Source of the DNA: CAZYPU01 sp964649665
GTDB lineage: Bacteria > Omnitrophota > Gorgyraeia > JABMRN01 > RBG-13-46-9
Direction: 5' to 3'
Assembly: GCA_964649665.1 (NCBI GenBank)
Contig: CAZYPU010000013.1
Span: 1-23,317, forward strand
Length of the DNA: 23,317 bases
Notes under the pieces: model-generated
What the model saw: only the letters and a program-made list of their open reading frames with translations
Databases searched by the model: none
What the model was told of the DNA's origin: nothing
Program-made: the position numbers and the translations under genes
Shown here: positions 1-5,448 of the stretch, piece after piece
Layout: each line of letters opens with the position of its first letter
Position numbering within the stretch: the stretch's first letter is position 1

Positions 1-160
1 ATCCGTAAAGTTTAAACTGGAACTTCTTCTTGTATTTTGCGAGAAGCTTGAGATATCTCTGATAATCCGAGTCATCAATAAAGCTTCTAATTTTCCTGAT
101 ACCTCTCGTTATGATATGATAACAACCATCCTCGATAATCAGCCTAGCCGTTCTGGGCAT
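1..160 (-). CDS. REP-associated tyrosine transposase (Y1/IS200-like), N-terminal part
   Basis: The reverse strand reads 53 codons from an ATG at 160 and runs off the left edge, so only the N-terminus is visible. It begins MPRTARLIIEDGCYHIITRG and goes on to ISF-type residues ending KFQFKLYG. This matches the start of Y1-fold transposases of the RAYT/IS200 type, where the 'YHI..RG' strand opens the fold. The HUH motif and catalytic Tyr would lie beyond the edge and cannot be checked. A perfect Shine-Dalgarno (AAAGGAGG) lies 6-7 bases upstream of the ATG. Upstream are short GGGACACCCC hairpin repeats of the kind these proteins act on. Known of the family: single-strand DNA transposases or domesticated relatives that move REP-like hairpins. 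Whether this copy is intact is unknown. Confidence 0.8.
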   Translation of the reverse strand, partial: MPRTARLIIEDGCYHIITRGIRKIRSFIDDSDYQRYLKLLAKYKKKFQFKLYG

Positions 161-188
161 AACACGGCCTCCTTTCCATACGCTTATG

Positions 189-247
189 TGGGACACCCCA
201 GAGTTACATGGGGGGACACCCCGAAGATCACAATGAGGCACGTCCCT
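189..247. repeat. Short hairpin repeats upstream of the Y1 transposase
   Basis: The 10-mer GGGACACCCC occurs twice, at 190-199 and 213-222. Each copy folds as a tiny hairpin: TGGG-ACAC-CCCA at 189-200 and GGGG-GACA-CCCC at 211-222. A third near-palindrome, AGGCACGTCCCT, lies at 236-247. They fill the gap between the transposase start and the comM stop. REP-type hairpins next to a Y1 transposase are a known arrangement; that these are its substrates is inference. Confidence 0.55.
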
Positions 248-289
248 ATTTATATTTATGTTTACTTGACTACTATGTAGATAACTTTA

Positions 290-1894
290 CTACATCATCC
301 AGAAGTCGCGGTCTAAGCTACGATACGATATCGCTTCGGATATATGCGAAGCCTCGATGGTTTTCTTCTCTTCGAGGTCGGCGATAGTTCGGCTCACTTT
401 CAAAATCTTGTCGTATGCCCTTGCGGATATGCCGAGCTCTAAAATAGCCATCTTGAGGAGTTCTTCACCTTCCTTGTCGAGCGTGCAGTGTTTTTCGAGG
501 TTCTTGGATTCGAGGTGTGCGTTGAAGTAGGGGCCGCTATCAGGAGGTCTACCGGGGTTTCCCCCTTCGCCAAGGCTTCGGGGGACAAGCAAACCCCGGT
601 TACATTCCTGTTTGTACCGTTTCTCCTGAACCTTTCTTGCTTTGTTTACGCGCTCTCGTATAACTTCCGAAGGGTCGCCTTTACGCCTCCCGGAAAGCTC
701 CTCGTAATTGAGCCGCGGCACATTAAGATGCAGGTCGATTCTATCGAGCAGGGGGCCCGAGATTTTTGACAAATACCGCTGTATCTGATGCGGCGTGCAG
801 TGGCACTCCTTCTTAGGGTCCGTGAAGTAACCGCACGGGCAGGGGTTCATCGCCGCTATGAGCATGAAGCGGCATGGATATATCGCGCTGCTTTTAACCC
901 TTGAGATTCTTATTGCTCCGTCTTCGAGCGGCTGACGTAAAAGCTCGAGGACATTTCTCTTGAATTCGGGGAGTTCGTCCAAAAACAATACGCCATTGTG
1001 CGCGAGGCTTATCTCGCCGGGTATAGGATTTGATCCGCCGCCCGCAAACGCCGCGTCGGAGATTGTATGGTGCGGGTTCCTGAAGGGCCTGTTCAGAACA
1101 AGGCCCTTATTGGGCGAGAGGAGGCCGGCTACGCTGTGTATTTTCGATGTCTCCAGGACTTCCTCTATGGCCATTTCGGAAAGAATCGTGGGAACCCTTT
1201 TTGCGAGCATGCTTTTCCCCGAGCCCGGAGGGCCTATCAAAAGAGCGTTGTGGCCGCCGGATGCCGCGACTTCGAGCCCGCGCTTTACATGTTCCTGGCC
1301 CTTAACATCAGTGAAATCGCGGCTGTATTTGCTTTTGCATTTTATTTTGGGGCGAATATTTTTGTTTTGCGGAGCCATTTCAATCTTATTATCCAGGAAA
1401 TCTATTACGTTATTTAAGTTTTCGAATGTATAGATTTTTATACCGTTTACGCTTGATACTTCCGCCAGGTTCTTTTTCGGCAGGACGAATTTACTCACGT
1501 TTTTTTCCCTGAGCCCCAGGGACATAGGGAGAGCACCCCTTATTTCCTTAAGCTTTCCATCCAGGGACAGTTCGCCGCAAATCGCAAATTCCAGCAATTT
1601 ATCCTGGTTTATAATGCCGAGCGCGGATAAAAGCGAGAGCGTGATAGGCAGGTCGAATCCGGAGCCCTCCTTCCTGATGTTTGCCGGCGCGAGGTTTACC
1701 GTTATTTTACCTTTTGGAAACCTGTAACCGGAGTTCTTTATGGCGAATTTTATCCTGTCTTTTGACTCCCGTATGGCGGTGTCCGGCAGGCCGATGATAT
1801 TGAAAGCCGGCAGGCCTTCGGCTATGTCCACTTCGACATCAACCTTGTAGGCGTCTATTCCTATTACACTGCACGATAACGATTTTGCAAGCAT
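290..1894 (-). CDS. comM: YifB/ComM-family Mg-chelatase-like AAA+ ATPase with in-frame insertion
   Basis: A 534-residue protein with the YifB/ComM layout. The N-terminal Lon-protease-like domain covers about residues 1-170, with the family signature EGLPAFNIIGLPDTAIRESK. The AAA+ core has Walker A GPPGSGKS at 221-228 and Walker B GVLFLDE at 301-307. Cysteines cluster at 351-366, and the C-terminal Mg_chelatase domain follows. In naturally transformable bacteria ComM is a helicase that drives branch migration during DNA integration. The role in other bacteria is less clear. The start has a good Shine-Dalgarno (AAGGGGGA) and lies 11 bases after yraN, a pairing seen in many genomes. Oddity: residues 432-455, between the usual '..KRYKQE' and 'YFNAHL', are a low-complexity insert (PRSLGEGG..PGRPPDSG) encoded by a palindromic repeat. 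This explains the length above the usual roughly 505-510. The insert lies in a linker, so the protein may still work. Confidence 0.93.
   Translation of the reverse strand: MLAKSLSCSVIGIDAYKVDVEVDIAEGLPAFNIIGLPDTAIRESKDRIKFAIKNSGYRFPKGKITVNLAPANIRKEGSGFDLPITLSLLSALGIINQDKLLEFAICGELSLDGKLKEIRGALPMSLGLREKNVSKFVLPKKNLAEVSSVNGIKIYTFENLNNVIDFLDNKIEMAPQNKNIRPKIKCKSKYSRDFTDVKGQEHVKRGLEVAASGGHNALLIGPPGSGKSMLAKRVPTILSEMAIEEVLETSKIHSVAGLLSPNKGLVLNRPFRNPHHTISDAAFAGGGSNPIPGEISLAHNGVLFLDELPEFKRNVLELLRQPLEDGAIRISRVKSSAIYPCRFMLIAAMNPCPCGYFTDPKKECHCTPHQIQRYLSKISGPLLDRIDLHLNVPRLNYEELSGRRKGDPSEVIRERVNKARKVQEKRYKQECNRGLLVPRSLGEGGNPGRPPDSGPYFNAHLESKNLEKHCTLDKEGEELLKMAILELGISARAYDKILKVSRTIADLEEKKTIEASHISEAISYRSLDRDFWMM
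551..600. repeat. Palindromic repeat inserted in-frame in comM
   Basis: Perfect 10-base inverted arms, ACCGGGGTTT at 551-560 and AAACCCCGGT at 591-600, enclose a second symmetric core. That core is CCCCC-TTC-GCC-AA-GGC-TTC-GGGGG at 561-584. The block coincides with the residues of ComM that have no counterpart in the family (432-455, about 530-601). It looks like a small mobile palindrome (MITE/REP-like) that landed without breaking the frame. Confidence 0.75.
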
Positions 1895-1905
1895 GATTAT
1901 CCCCC

Positions 1906-2277
1906 TTATTCCTCTATAGCGTCCTCGAAATGCTCTATCTTTTTCACGCGCCCGCCCGGCCCATCAAGCTCGACAGATACGACGTCTATGGACCATGGCG
2001 CATCCTGCATGTCCTTCATTTTCATGTAACACAGGGCGCACTGTATAAGCTTTTGTTTCTTTTTCTTTGTTACGGAAATATACGGCGGACCCAGGGAGAC
2101 GGTTTTTCGCGTCTTCACTTCGACAAAAATGATAAAAGAATCTCTTTTTGCCACAATGTCAATTTCGCCGACAAAAGTTTTCACGTTTTTTCCCGTTACG
2201 GCATAGCCTTTGCGGCGGAGAAAACGCGCCGCGGCGTCTTCGCCTCGCATGCCCACGGCGCGGTTTCCTTCGCGCAT
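1906..2277 (-). CDS. yraN: YraN family (UPF0102) endonuclease-like protein
   Basis: From the ATG at 2277 this is a 123-residue protein. It has the UPF0102 signature GEIDIVAKRDSFIIFVEVKTR at about residues 37-57, a PD-(D/E)XK nuclease fold with acidic residues E38, D40 and E53 and the following K55. The N-terminal MRGEDAAARFLRRKGY helix is also typical. An upstream frame extension to 2322 exists, but it lies wholly inside spoVG. The 2277 ATG follows the spoVG stop by four bases, so I prefer it. The gene lies between spoVG and comM with tiny gaps, so co-transcription is likely. Family members are suspected DNA-processing enzymes; the exact activity is not established. Confidence 0.9.
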   Translation of the reverse strand: MREGNRAVGMRGEDAAARFLRRKGYAVTGKNVKTFVGEIDIVAKRDSFIIFVEVKTRKTVSLGPPYISVTKKKKQKLIQCALCYMKMKDMQDAPWSIDVVSVELDGPGGRVKKIEHFEDAIEE

Positions 2278-2281
2278 CTTG

Positions 2282-2554
2282 TTACTCTTCTCCTTCCTGC
2301 TGGTAGGCCTGAAGGACGACATCTTTAAGGTATTCGGCGATTTCCTTTGTGGCAGGCGTAAACATACTATACCACTTGCCGTTTTTACCTATCTGCTGCG
2401 GCAAACCTAAAAACGTCCCTTTTTCACCTTCGACAACCCTGAAGCCCCTTACAAGGAAAAGGTCGCCAAAGGAAAGGTCGCAAAACGCCTTTACCTTTCC
2501 GCCGTTCTCCAGCCGGTTCATTTTGTCCACCTTCACGTTCAACACTTCGCTCAT
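2282..2554 (-). CDS. spoVG: SpoVG family regulator
   Basis: A 90-residue protein starting MSEVLNVKVDKMNRLENGGK, with the conserved block of the SpoVG family: 'KAFCDLSFGDLFLVRGFRVVEGEKGTF' followed by 'GLPQQIGKNGKWYSMFTPATKEI'. SpoVG proteins are small nucleic-acid-binding regulators, first described in Bacillus sporulation and septation and found in many non-sporulating bacteria. There is a strong Shine-Dalgarno (AAAAAGGAGG) 7 bases before the ATG. The leader is long, about 85 bases from the putative promoter box at 2640-2668, unlike the leaderless starts nearby. That leaves room for leader-based control. It is probably the first gene of spoVG-yraN-comM. Confidence 0.88.
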   Translation of the reverse strand: MSEVLNVKVDKMNRLENGGKVKAFCDLSFGDLFLVRGFRVVEGEKGTFLGLPQQIGKNGKWYSMFTPATKEIAEYLKDVVLQAYQQEGEE

Positions 2555-2639
2555 CTCGCACCTCCTTTTTTAATGAGCGTTTAGCCCGTTACCCGATCCA
2601 CCGCGAACCGGGATAGGGGCCATATTTCACTGCCTCTAC
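2555..2639 (-). promoter_or_regulatory. spoVG 5' leader
   Basis: About 85 bases on the reverse strand between the promoter-like box and the spoVG ATG, with no gene. It contains a GC-rich stretch able to form an imperfect hairpin (CCCG ... CGGG, with ATCC/GGAT arms around 2593-2613) ahead of the AAAAAGGAGG ribosome site. I do not recognise a known riboswitch class. Confidence 0.3.
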
Positions 2640-2668
2640 ATATATAGACGCAAGAGGCGCGCTTTTGC
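2640..2668 (-). promoter_or_regulatory. Putative ECF-type promoter box B, upstream of spoVG
   Basis: On the reverse strand GCAAAA, 12 bases, then CGTCTATATAT. The core ATATATAGACGCAAGA at 2640-2655 (plus-strand reading) matches box A at 3242-3257 in 15 of 16 positions, and the GCAAAA element has the same 12-base spacing. CGTC is a common -10 element of ECF sigma promoters. The box is also framed by a 6-base inverted repeat (GCCTCT 2632-2637 / AGAGGC 2653-2658). Assignment to the neighbouring sigma factor is inference. Confidence 0.5.
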
Positions 2669-2776
2669 GGGCATGTTTTTTAAAATTCTTTGCAGGGCCC
2701 CCCGCAACAGACCTACGGGGCCTGACGGGGCAGGCATGCAGGCGGCACTATGAAAAAAAAGGGGAGCGAGAGGATT

Positions 2777-3226
2777 TTAGCGGTTTAGGCGGTCGCTAAA
2801 CGTTCCGAGGATTTTGCCGGCTTCGTCACTTTCGCCTTTTTTCCAGGCGTCGTATATCATTATGAGAATACGGGCATTGACACTGTCAAATATCCATTTT
2901 ATTCCCATAAGGATTGCGGCAACTAATAGTTGGACAAAATAACGTGACACGAAGAACGATAATGCGAAGGCTATGATTGCTCCGAAAAGCCATAAGTTTT
3001 TCTTCCGGTCGGTTTTCATGGGTTTTGCTCCTTGCCTGCGGCGCGGCAGGCTTTTTTTAGTTTTTTCAAACTCTTCCACGGTCTGATAGGCGAACGCCAA
3101 TTTTTCAAGGCAAACGGCGCAGTCCGCAAGGTGCCTTTCGGCCCCGGCTCTTTTCTCCGGGAGAAGCGCGCCGCTTAAATAATCGTCTAATTCGACTTCT
3201 GAAAGGCAGGTGCCTGTTTTCCGCAT
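2777..3226 (-). CDS. Zinc-finger anti-sigma factor (membrane)
   Basis: A 149-residue protein from the ATG at 3226. The N-terminal zf-HC2/ZAS motif has C7 and H32-xxx-C36-xx-C39. A linker is followed by two hydrophobic segments at about residues 78-95 and 97-113, then a cytoplasmic-looking tail. Such proteins hold their partner ECF sigma factor at the membrane until a signal arrives. The sigma gene lies immediately upstream (stop at 3260), which supports pairing. Start choice: an in-frame ATG at 3241 has no ribosome site and lies at the likely transcription start of box A, while AAGGGG precedes the 3226 ATG by 7 bases. Oddity: the linker LPRRRQGAK is coded by a GC-rich hairpin (3034-3051) that may be a small inserted repeat. 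Confidence 0.82.
   Translation of the reverse strand: MRKTGTCLSEVELDDYLSGALLPEKRAGAERHLADCAVCLEKLAFAYQTVEEFEKTKKSLPRRRQGAKPMKTDRKKNLWLFGAIIAFALSFFVSRYFVQLLVAAILMGIKWIFDSVNARILIMIYDAWKKGESDEAGKILGTFSDRLNR
3034..3051. repeat. GC hairpin within the anti-sigma gene
   Basis: GCCTGC (3034-3039), a GGCGCG loop, then GCAGGC (3046-3051), coding for an arginine-rich linker (SLPRRRQG) between zinc finger and membrane segments. Its arms resemble half of the CCTGCCTGCC palindrome at 10265-10284. Possibly a small inserted repeat. Confidence 0.35.
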
Positions 3227-3241
3227 TTTATACCCCTTCAT

Positions 3242-3270
3242 ATATATAGACGTAAGAAATCATATTTTGC
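3242..3270 (-). promoter_or_regulatory. Putative ECF-type promoter box A, upstream of the anti-sigma gene
   Basis: On the reverse strand GCAAAA (3265-3270), 12 bases, then CGTC (3249-3252) followed by TATATATATG. It overlaps the last codons of the sigma gene. The predicted transcription start is near 3241-3243, giving a short leader with AAGGGG before the anti-sigma ATG at 3226. Same sequence and spacing as box B. Confidence 0.5.
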
Positions 3271-3838
3271 GGCGTATTTTTTTTCTTATTCTCGAAATGG
3301 CGGACGTTACGTTGCCGATCGATATATTCAGGATTTCCGCGATTTCCTTTGTTTTAAGGGATTTTTTAAAATAAAGCCCAAAGATAATTTTTTCTTTCGG
3401 CGCAAGAAATTCACACGCGTTTTTTATTCTTTTCCCGAGATCCTTGACGTCCGCCCGCGGGCCCTCGCACATGAGCTCCGGCGCGCTCAGCTTGTCGAAA
3501 TACGATTCGTCCCCGACCAGCACGTCTTTTTTTTGTCTGCGCAGATAGTCGACGGATGCGTTCCGGGCCGTAATTACGAGCCAGTAATTAATGTTGTGGC
3601 GATTCGCTATTTCCGCGAGTTTATTATTGTTCCAGAGCGACATGAATATATTCTGCCGGATGTCCTTTGCACTCTCGTCGATACCCGGGTGCGAATATTT
3701 CGCCAGCGCTTTTTTTATGGAAAACTCGATAAGGCACCCGAATCTCCCGGCAAACTCCTCCCACGCGAGGGCATCCCTTCCCAGGCATCTTTGAATCAAG
3801 AGAGGCGTTTTTAGCCTTCTGTAAGCGGCATGTTCCAT
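3260..3838 (-). CDS. ECF-type RNA polymerase sigma factor
   Basis: A 192-residue protein from the ATG at 3838. Region 2 includes DIRQNIFMSLWNNNKLAEIA (core binding, 2.2) and NYWLVITARNASVDYLRRQ (-10 recognition, 2.3-2.4). Region 4 includes LAPKEKIIFGLYFKKSLKTK, EIAEILNISIGNVTSAISRI, with a helix-turn-helix for the -35. This two-domain layout is that of ECF sigma factors. The frame stays open to a TTG at 3883, but that TTG is itself the -35 box TTGACA, so the extension is not coding. There is no Shine-Dalgarno before 3838 and the leader is only about 10 bases. The next gene is its likely anti-sigma partner. ECF group not determined. Confidence 0.85.
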   Translation of the reverse strand: MEHAAYRRLKTPLLIQRCLGRDALAWEEFAGRFGCLIEFSIKKALAKYSHPGIDESAKDIRQNIFMSLWNNNKLAEIANRHNINYWLVITARNASVDYLRRQKKDVLVGDESYFDKLSAPELMCEGPRADVKDLGKRIKNACEFLAPKEKIIFGLYFKKSLKTKEIAEILNISIGNVTSAISRIRKKIRRKI

Positions 3839-3854
3839 GGCGAATGTAACATGT

Positions 3855-3883
3855 AGCTTAGAACAGATTTGCAAAATTGTCAA
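3855..3883 (-). promoter_or_regulatory. Putative sigma-70 promoter of the ECF sigma gene
   Basis: On the reverse strand TTGACA (3878-3883), a 17-base spacer, then TAAGCT (3855-3860, weak -10). The predicted start of transcription is about 10 bases before the ATG at 3838. A TATAAT further upstream (near 3896-3901) lacks a matching -35. Confidence 0.45.
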
Positions 3884-3922
3884 TAAAAAATTGTATTATA
3901 ATGAAAATGCGGCGGCCGGGGA

Positions 3923-4654
3923 TTACGCGGCGCGAAAGTAGCGGGCCACAACGGCTTTTTGGGGCAGGACCGTTATTTTTTTTGAGACAATGTAGTCAAT
4001 GTGCTTCCTGAAATCATCTATGTGCGTGAAATACCTGTACGGTTTCGGCCTGCGGGCGCTCGGGGTATTCCTGTCGCTTACAAGATGCAATACCTCTATC
4101 AGCCAGAGGTTATTTTTTTCAGCGTGATCAACAAGCCTGTTTAAATATGAAAACGAATGTTCTTTCCTGACGGCAAAACCCGCAACCGGGAACGGGCTTT
4201 TTAACGGGATTTTGTTGAAACAGGGCTCGCTTGAGGTTATTCTCGCGGATTTATAGTGACGTTTTGTTTCAAGCAAAAGACCGCGTGAGTAATTCCTCTT
4301 TATATAGGGAAAAACGAAGGAATCCGGGCTGCTCCGCAGTGAATGCCTTATATCTTTTTTTGATCCGGCGATTTCGATAAAAGCCTCCTCGCTATTTTCC
4401 CGGCTTAGCTTCAGCAGATTCGTATGCGTAAGGCCGTGGGAAGCGATTTCGTGCCCGGCTTCAATACAGGCCCTTAGTTCTTTTTTGCCGACGACGGGCC
4501 GGTTTTCGAGGCGTTTGCCCATAAAAGAAAAAGAAACGGCTATGGTGGATTTCATGTTCAGCTTGTCGAGATAGCCGACGGCGTGTTTATACGCGGCTAA
4601 GTATCCGTCGTCGAAAGCAATGGTAAGGATGCCTCTTTCGGGCCTTCTTTTCAT
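3923..4654 (-). CDS. Polysaccharide deacetylase (NodB/CE4 family)
   Basis: A 243-residue protein with the NodB-homology motifs in order. Motif 1 is TIAFDDGY (D15, D16). Motif 2, SHGLTH (S72, H73, H77), contributes metal-binding histidines. The motif 3-like FVFPY is at about residues 114-118. CE4 enzymes remove acetyl groups from N-acetylated sugars in peptidoglycan, chitin-like or exopolysaccharides. There is no signal peptide, and the protein starts MKRRPERGILTIAFDDGY, so it may act in the cytoplasm or on lipid-linked sugars. The ATG has no Shine-Dalgarno and lies only 7 bases from a -10 box, suggesting a leaderless message. It stands alone, divergent from the pilin gene. The substrate cannot be named. 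Confidence 0.87.
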   Translation of the reverse strand: MKRRPERGILTIAFDDGYLAAYKHAVGYLDKLNMKSTIAVSFSFMGKRLENRPVVGKKELRACIEAGHEIASHGLTHTNLLKLSRENSEEAFIEIAGSKKDIRHSLRSSPDSFVFPYIKRNYSRGLLLETKRHYKSARITSSEPCFNKIPLKSPFPVAGFAVRKEHSFSYLNRLVDHAEKNNLWLIEVLHLVSDRNTPSARRPKPYRYFTHIDDFRKHIDYIVSKKITVLPQKAVVARYFRAA

Positions 4655-4661
4655 GTTTTCA

Positions 4662-4690
4662 AGTGTAATAAAAAGGCGCCGCTATGTCAA
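4662..4690 (-). promoter_or_regulatory. Sigma-70 promoter of the deacetylase (leaderless)
   Basis: On the reverse strand TTGACA (4685-4690), exactly 17 bases, then TACACT (4662-4667, 4/6 match to TATAAT). The ATG at 4654 begins 8 bases after the -10 box, so transcription should start at or next to the start codon. Confidence 0.6.
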
Positions 4691-4722
4691 TATAATTTTT
4701 CCTGCGGCCCTATCCCCGGCAT

Positions 4723-4751
4723 TTGACTTATGCGCGGGATTATGATATATT
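4723..4751 (+). promoter_or_regulatory. Sigma-70 promoter of the pilin gene
   Basis: TTGACT (4723-4728), a 17-base spacer, TATATT (4746-4751); five of six matches in each box. The predicted start, near 4758, precedes the GTG at 4774 and its GAGGAGG ribosome site. This rules out the upstream in-frame TTG, which is part of the -35 box. Confidence 0.7.
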
Positions 4752-4773
4752 TACAATCAGCGAGGAGGATACG

Positions 4774-5244
4774 GTGAGCGGGAAAAAAGGTTTTACGCTG
4801 GTGGAGCTTTTGGTAGCGATCATCATAATAGGCGTCCTGGCCGCGGTGGCGGTTCCGTTGATGAGAGGCAACGTAAAAAGAGCGATAATAACAGAGGCAG
4901 TATCCGCGCTCGGCACTATTCGCACTCTTCAACGGGCGTACTTTGTTGAAAACGGAAGTTACCAGAACGTAGGCGAAATTGGTACCAGTGGCTATCTTGC
5001 TGGCCTAAGCCAAGGCGACCTGGATGGCACTTATTTTAGCGAAAACTGTTATTGCGTATCCGGTGGGCCCGTCAATTTTATTGCTTACTGCTTCCCGTTC
5101 CCGATTTTGAGCGAGGCTAATACTGCCCCCAAAGCGGCTGATGCTCAAAAAGCGCTTCAAAACTCGACAGGGTTTAGTTGCATACAGATCTTTCAGGATG
5201 GAAGTATCGTAAGTATGGGAATCCCCGGCTCCGGGTATGAGTAA
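4774..5244 (+). CDS. Type IV pilin / type II secretion pseudopilin-like protein
   Basis: A 156-residue protein from the GTG at 4774, preceded by GAGGAGG (4762-4768) with 5-base spacing. It has a class III signal: short basic leader MSGKKG, cleavage before F7, then FTLVELLVAIIIIGVLAAVA with glutamate at +5 of the mature protein. The hydrophobic helix and conserved E are the hallmarks of type IV pilins and GspG/GspH-type pseudopilins. The C-terminal globular part holds four cysteines (NCYC, AYCF, FSCI), which could form two disulfides. No pilus assembly genes are near, and it sits alone between a divergent deacetylase and lysS with its own promoter. Codon use (more CTT, GCT, AGT) looks slightly different from its neighbours. 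Whether it is a major pilin or minor component is unknown. Confidence 0.82.
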   Translation: MSGKKGFTLVELLVAIIIIGVLAAVAVPLMRGNVKRAIITEAVSALGTIRTLQRAYFVENGSYQNVGEIGTSGYLAGLSQGDLDGTYFSENCYCVSGGPVNFIAYCFPFPILSEANTAPKAADAQKALQNSTGFSCIQIFQDGSIVSMGIPGSGYE

Positions 5245-5340
5245 AATTTGTCCCCACCTTCTTTCCCGCGCATAATTGCACACCCTATTATCGAAAGGCA
5301 TTGCGTTCTCTCCTTTCAGGTTTGATAATGTAAAATATTG

Positions 5341-5375
5341 TGGGCACTTTCAATGACGGAGAAGCAAAGTGCCCA
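5341..5375. repeat. Perfect inverted repeat upstream of lysS
   Basis: TGGGCACTTT (5341-5350) and AAAGTGCCCA (5366-5375) are perfect 10-base arms around a 15-base loop, in the gap between the pilin gene and the lysS promoter. There is no T-run after it, so it is not a standard terminator. It could be a pilin-gene 3' hairpin, an operator, or a remnant of a mobile-element end. Confidence 0.6.
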
Positions 5376-5408
5376 ATTATCTTGACACTGCCTTCAGGTT
5401 TTATCTAT

Positions 5409-5437
5409 TTGACATAACAGCCGGTATTGTATATAAT
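5409..5437 (+). promoter_or_regulatory. Consensus sigma-70 promoter of lysS and the downstream run
   Basis: TTGACA (5409-5414), a 17-base spacer, TATAAT (5432-5437): perfect matches at ideal spacing. Transcription should start near 5444, only about 5 bases before the lysS ATG at 5449. A second TTGACA lies at 5392-5397. Confidence 0.85.
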
Positions 5438-5448
5438 CGTACAATAAT

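Noticed and set aside
275..295. ATGTAG / CTACAT inverted repeat overlapping the comM stop, possible terminator
   Set aside because: AT-rich 6-base stem with no T-run; too weak to call.
2593..2613. tRNA- or riboswitch-like GC hairpin in the spoVG leader
   Set aside because: The GGTTCG stretch is not followed by a tRNA-like acceptor or anticodon arm, and no known riboswitch core could be recognised.
3034..3058. Hairpin plus T-run resembling a plus-strand rho-independent terminator
   Set aside because: It lies inside the minus-strand anti-sigma gene, and no plus-strand gene ends there; the T-run codes lysines on the minus strand.
3839..3883. N-terminal extension of the ECF sigma factor to a TTG
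   Set aside because: The TTG is the first part of a TTGACA -35 box, and family members begin near the 3838 ATG.
4723..4773. N-terminal extension of the pilin to a TTG
   Set aside because: The TTG is part of the TTGACT -35 box; the GTG at 4774 has a GAGGAGG site and gives a normal pilin leader.
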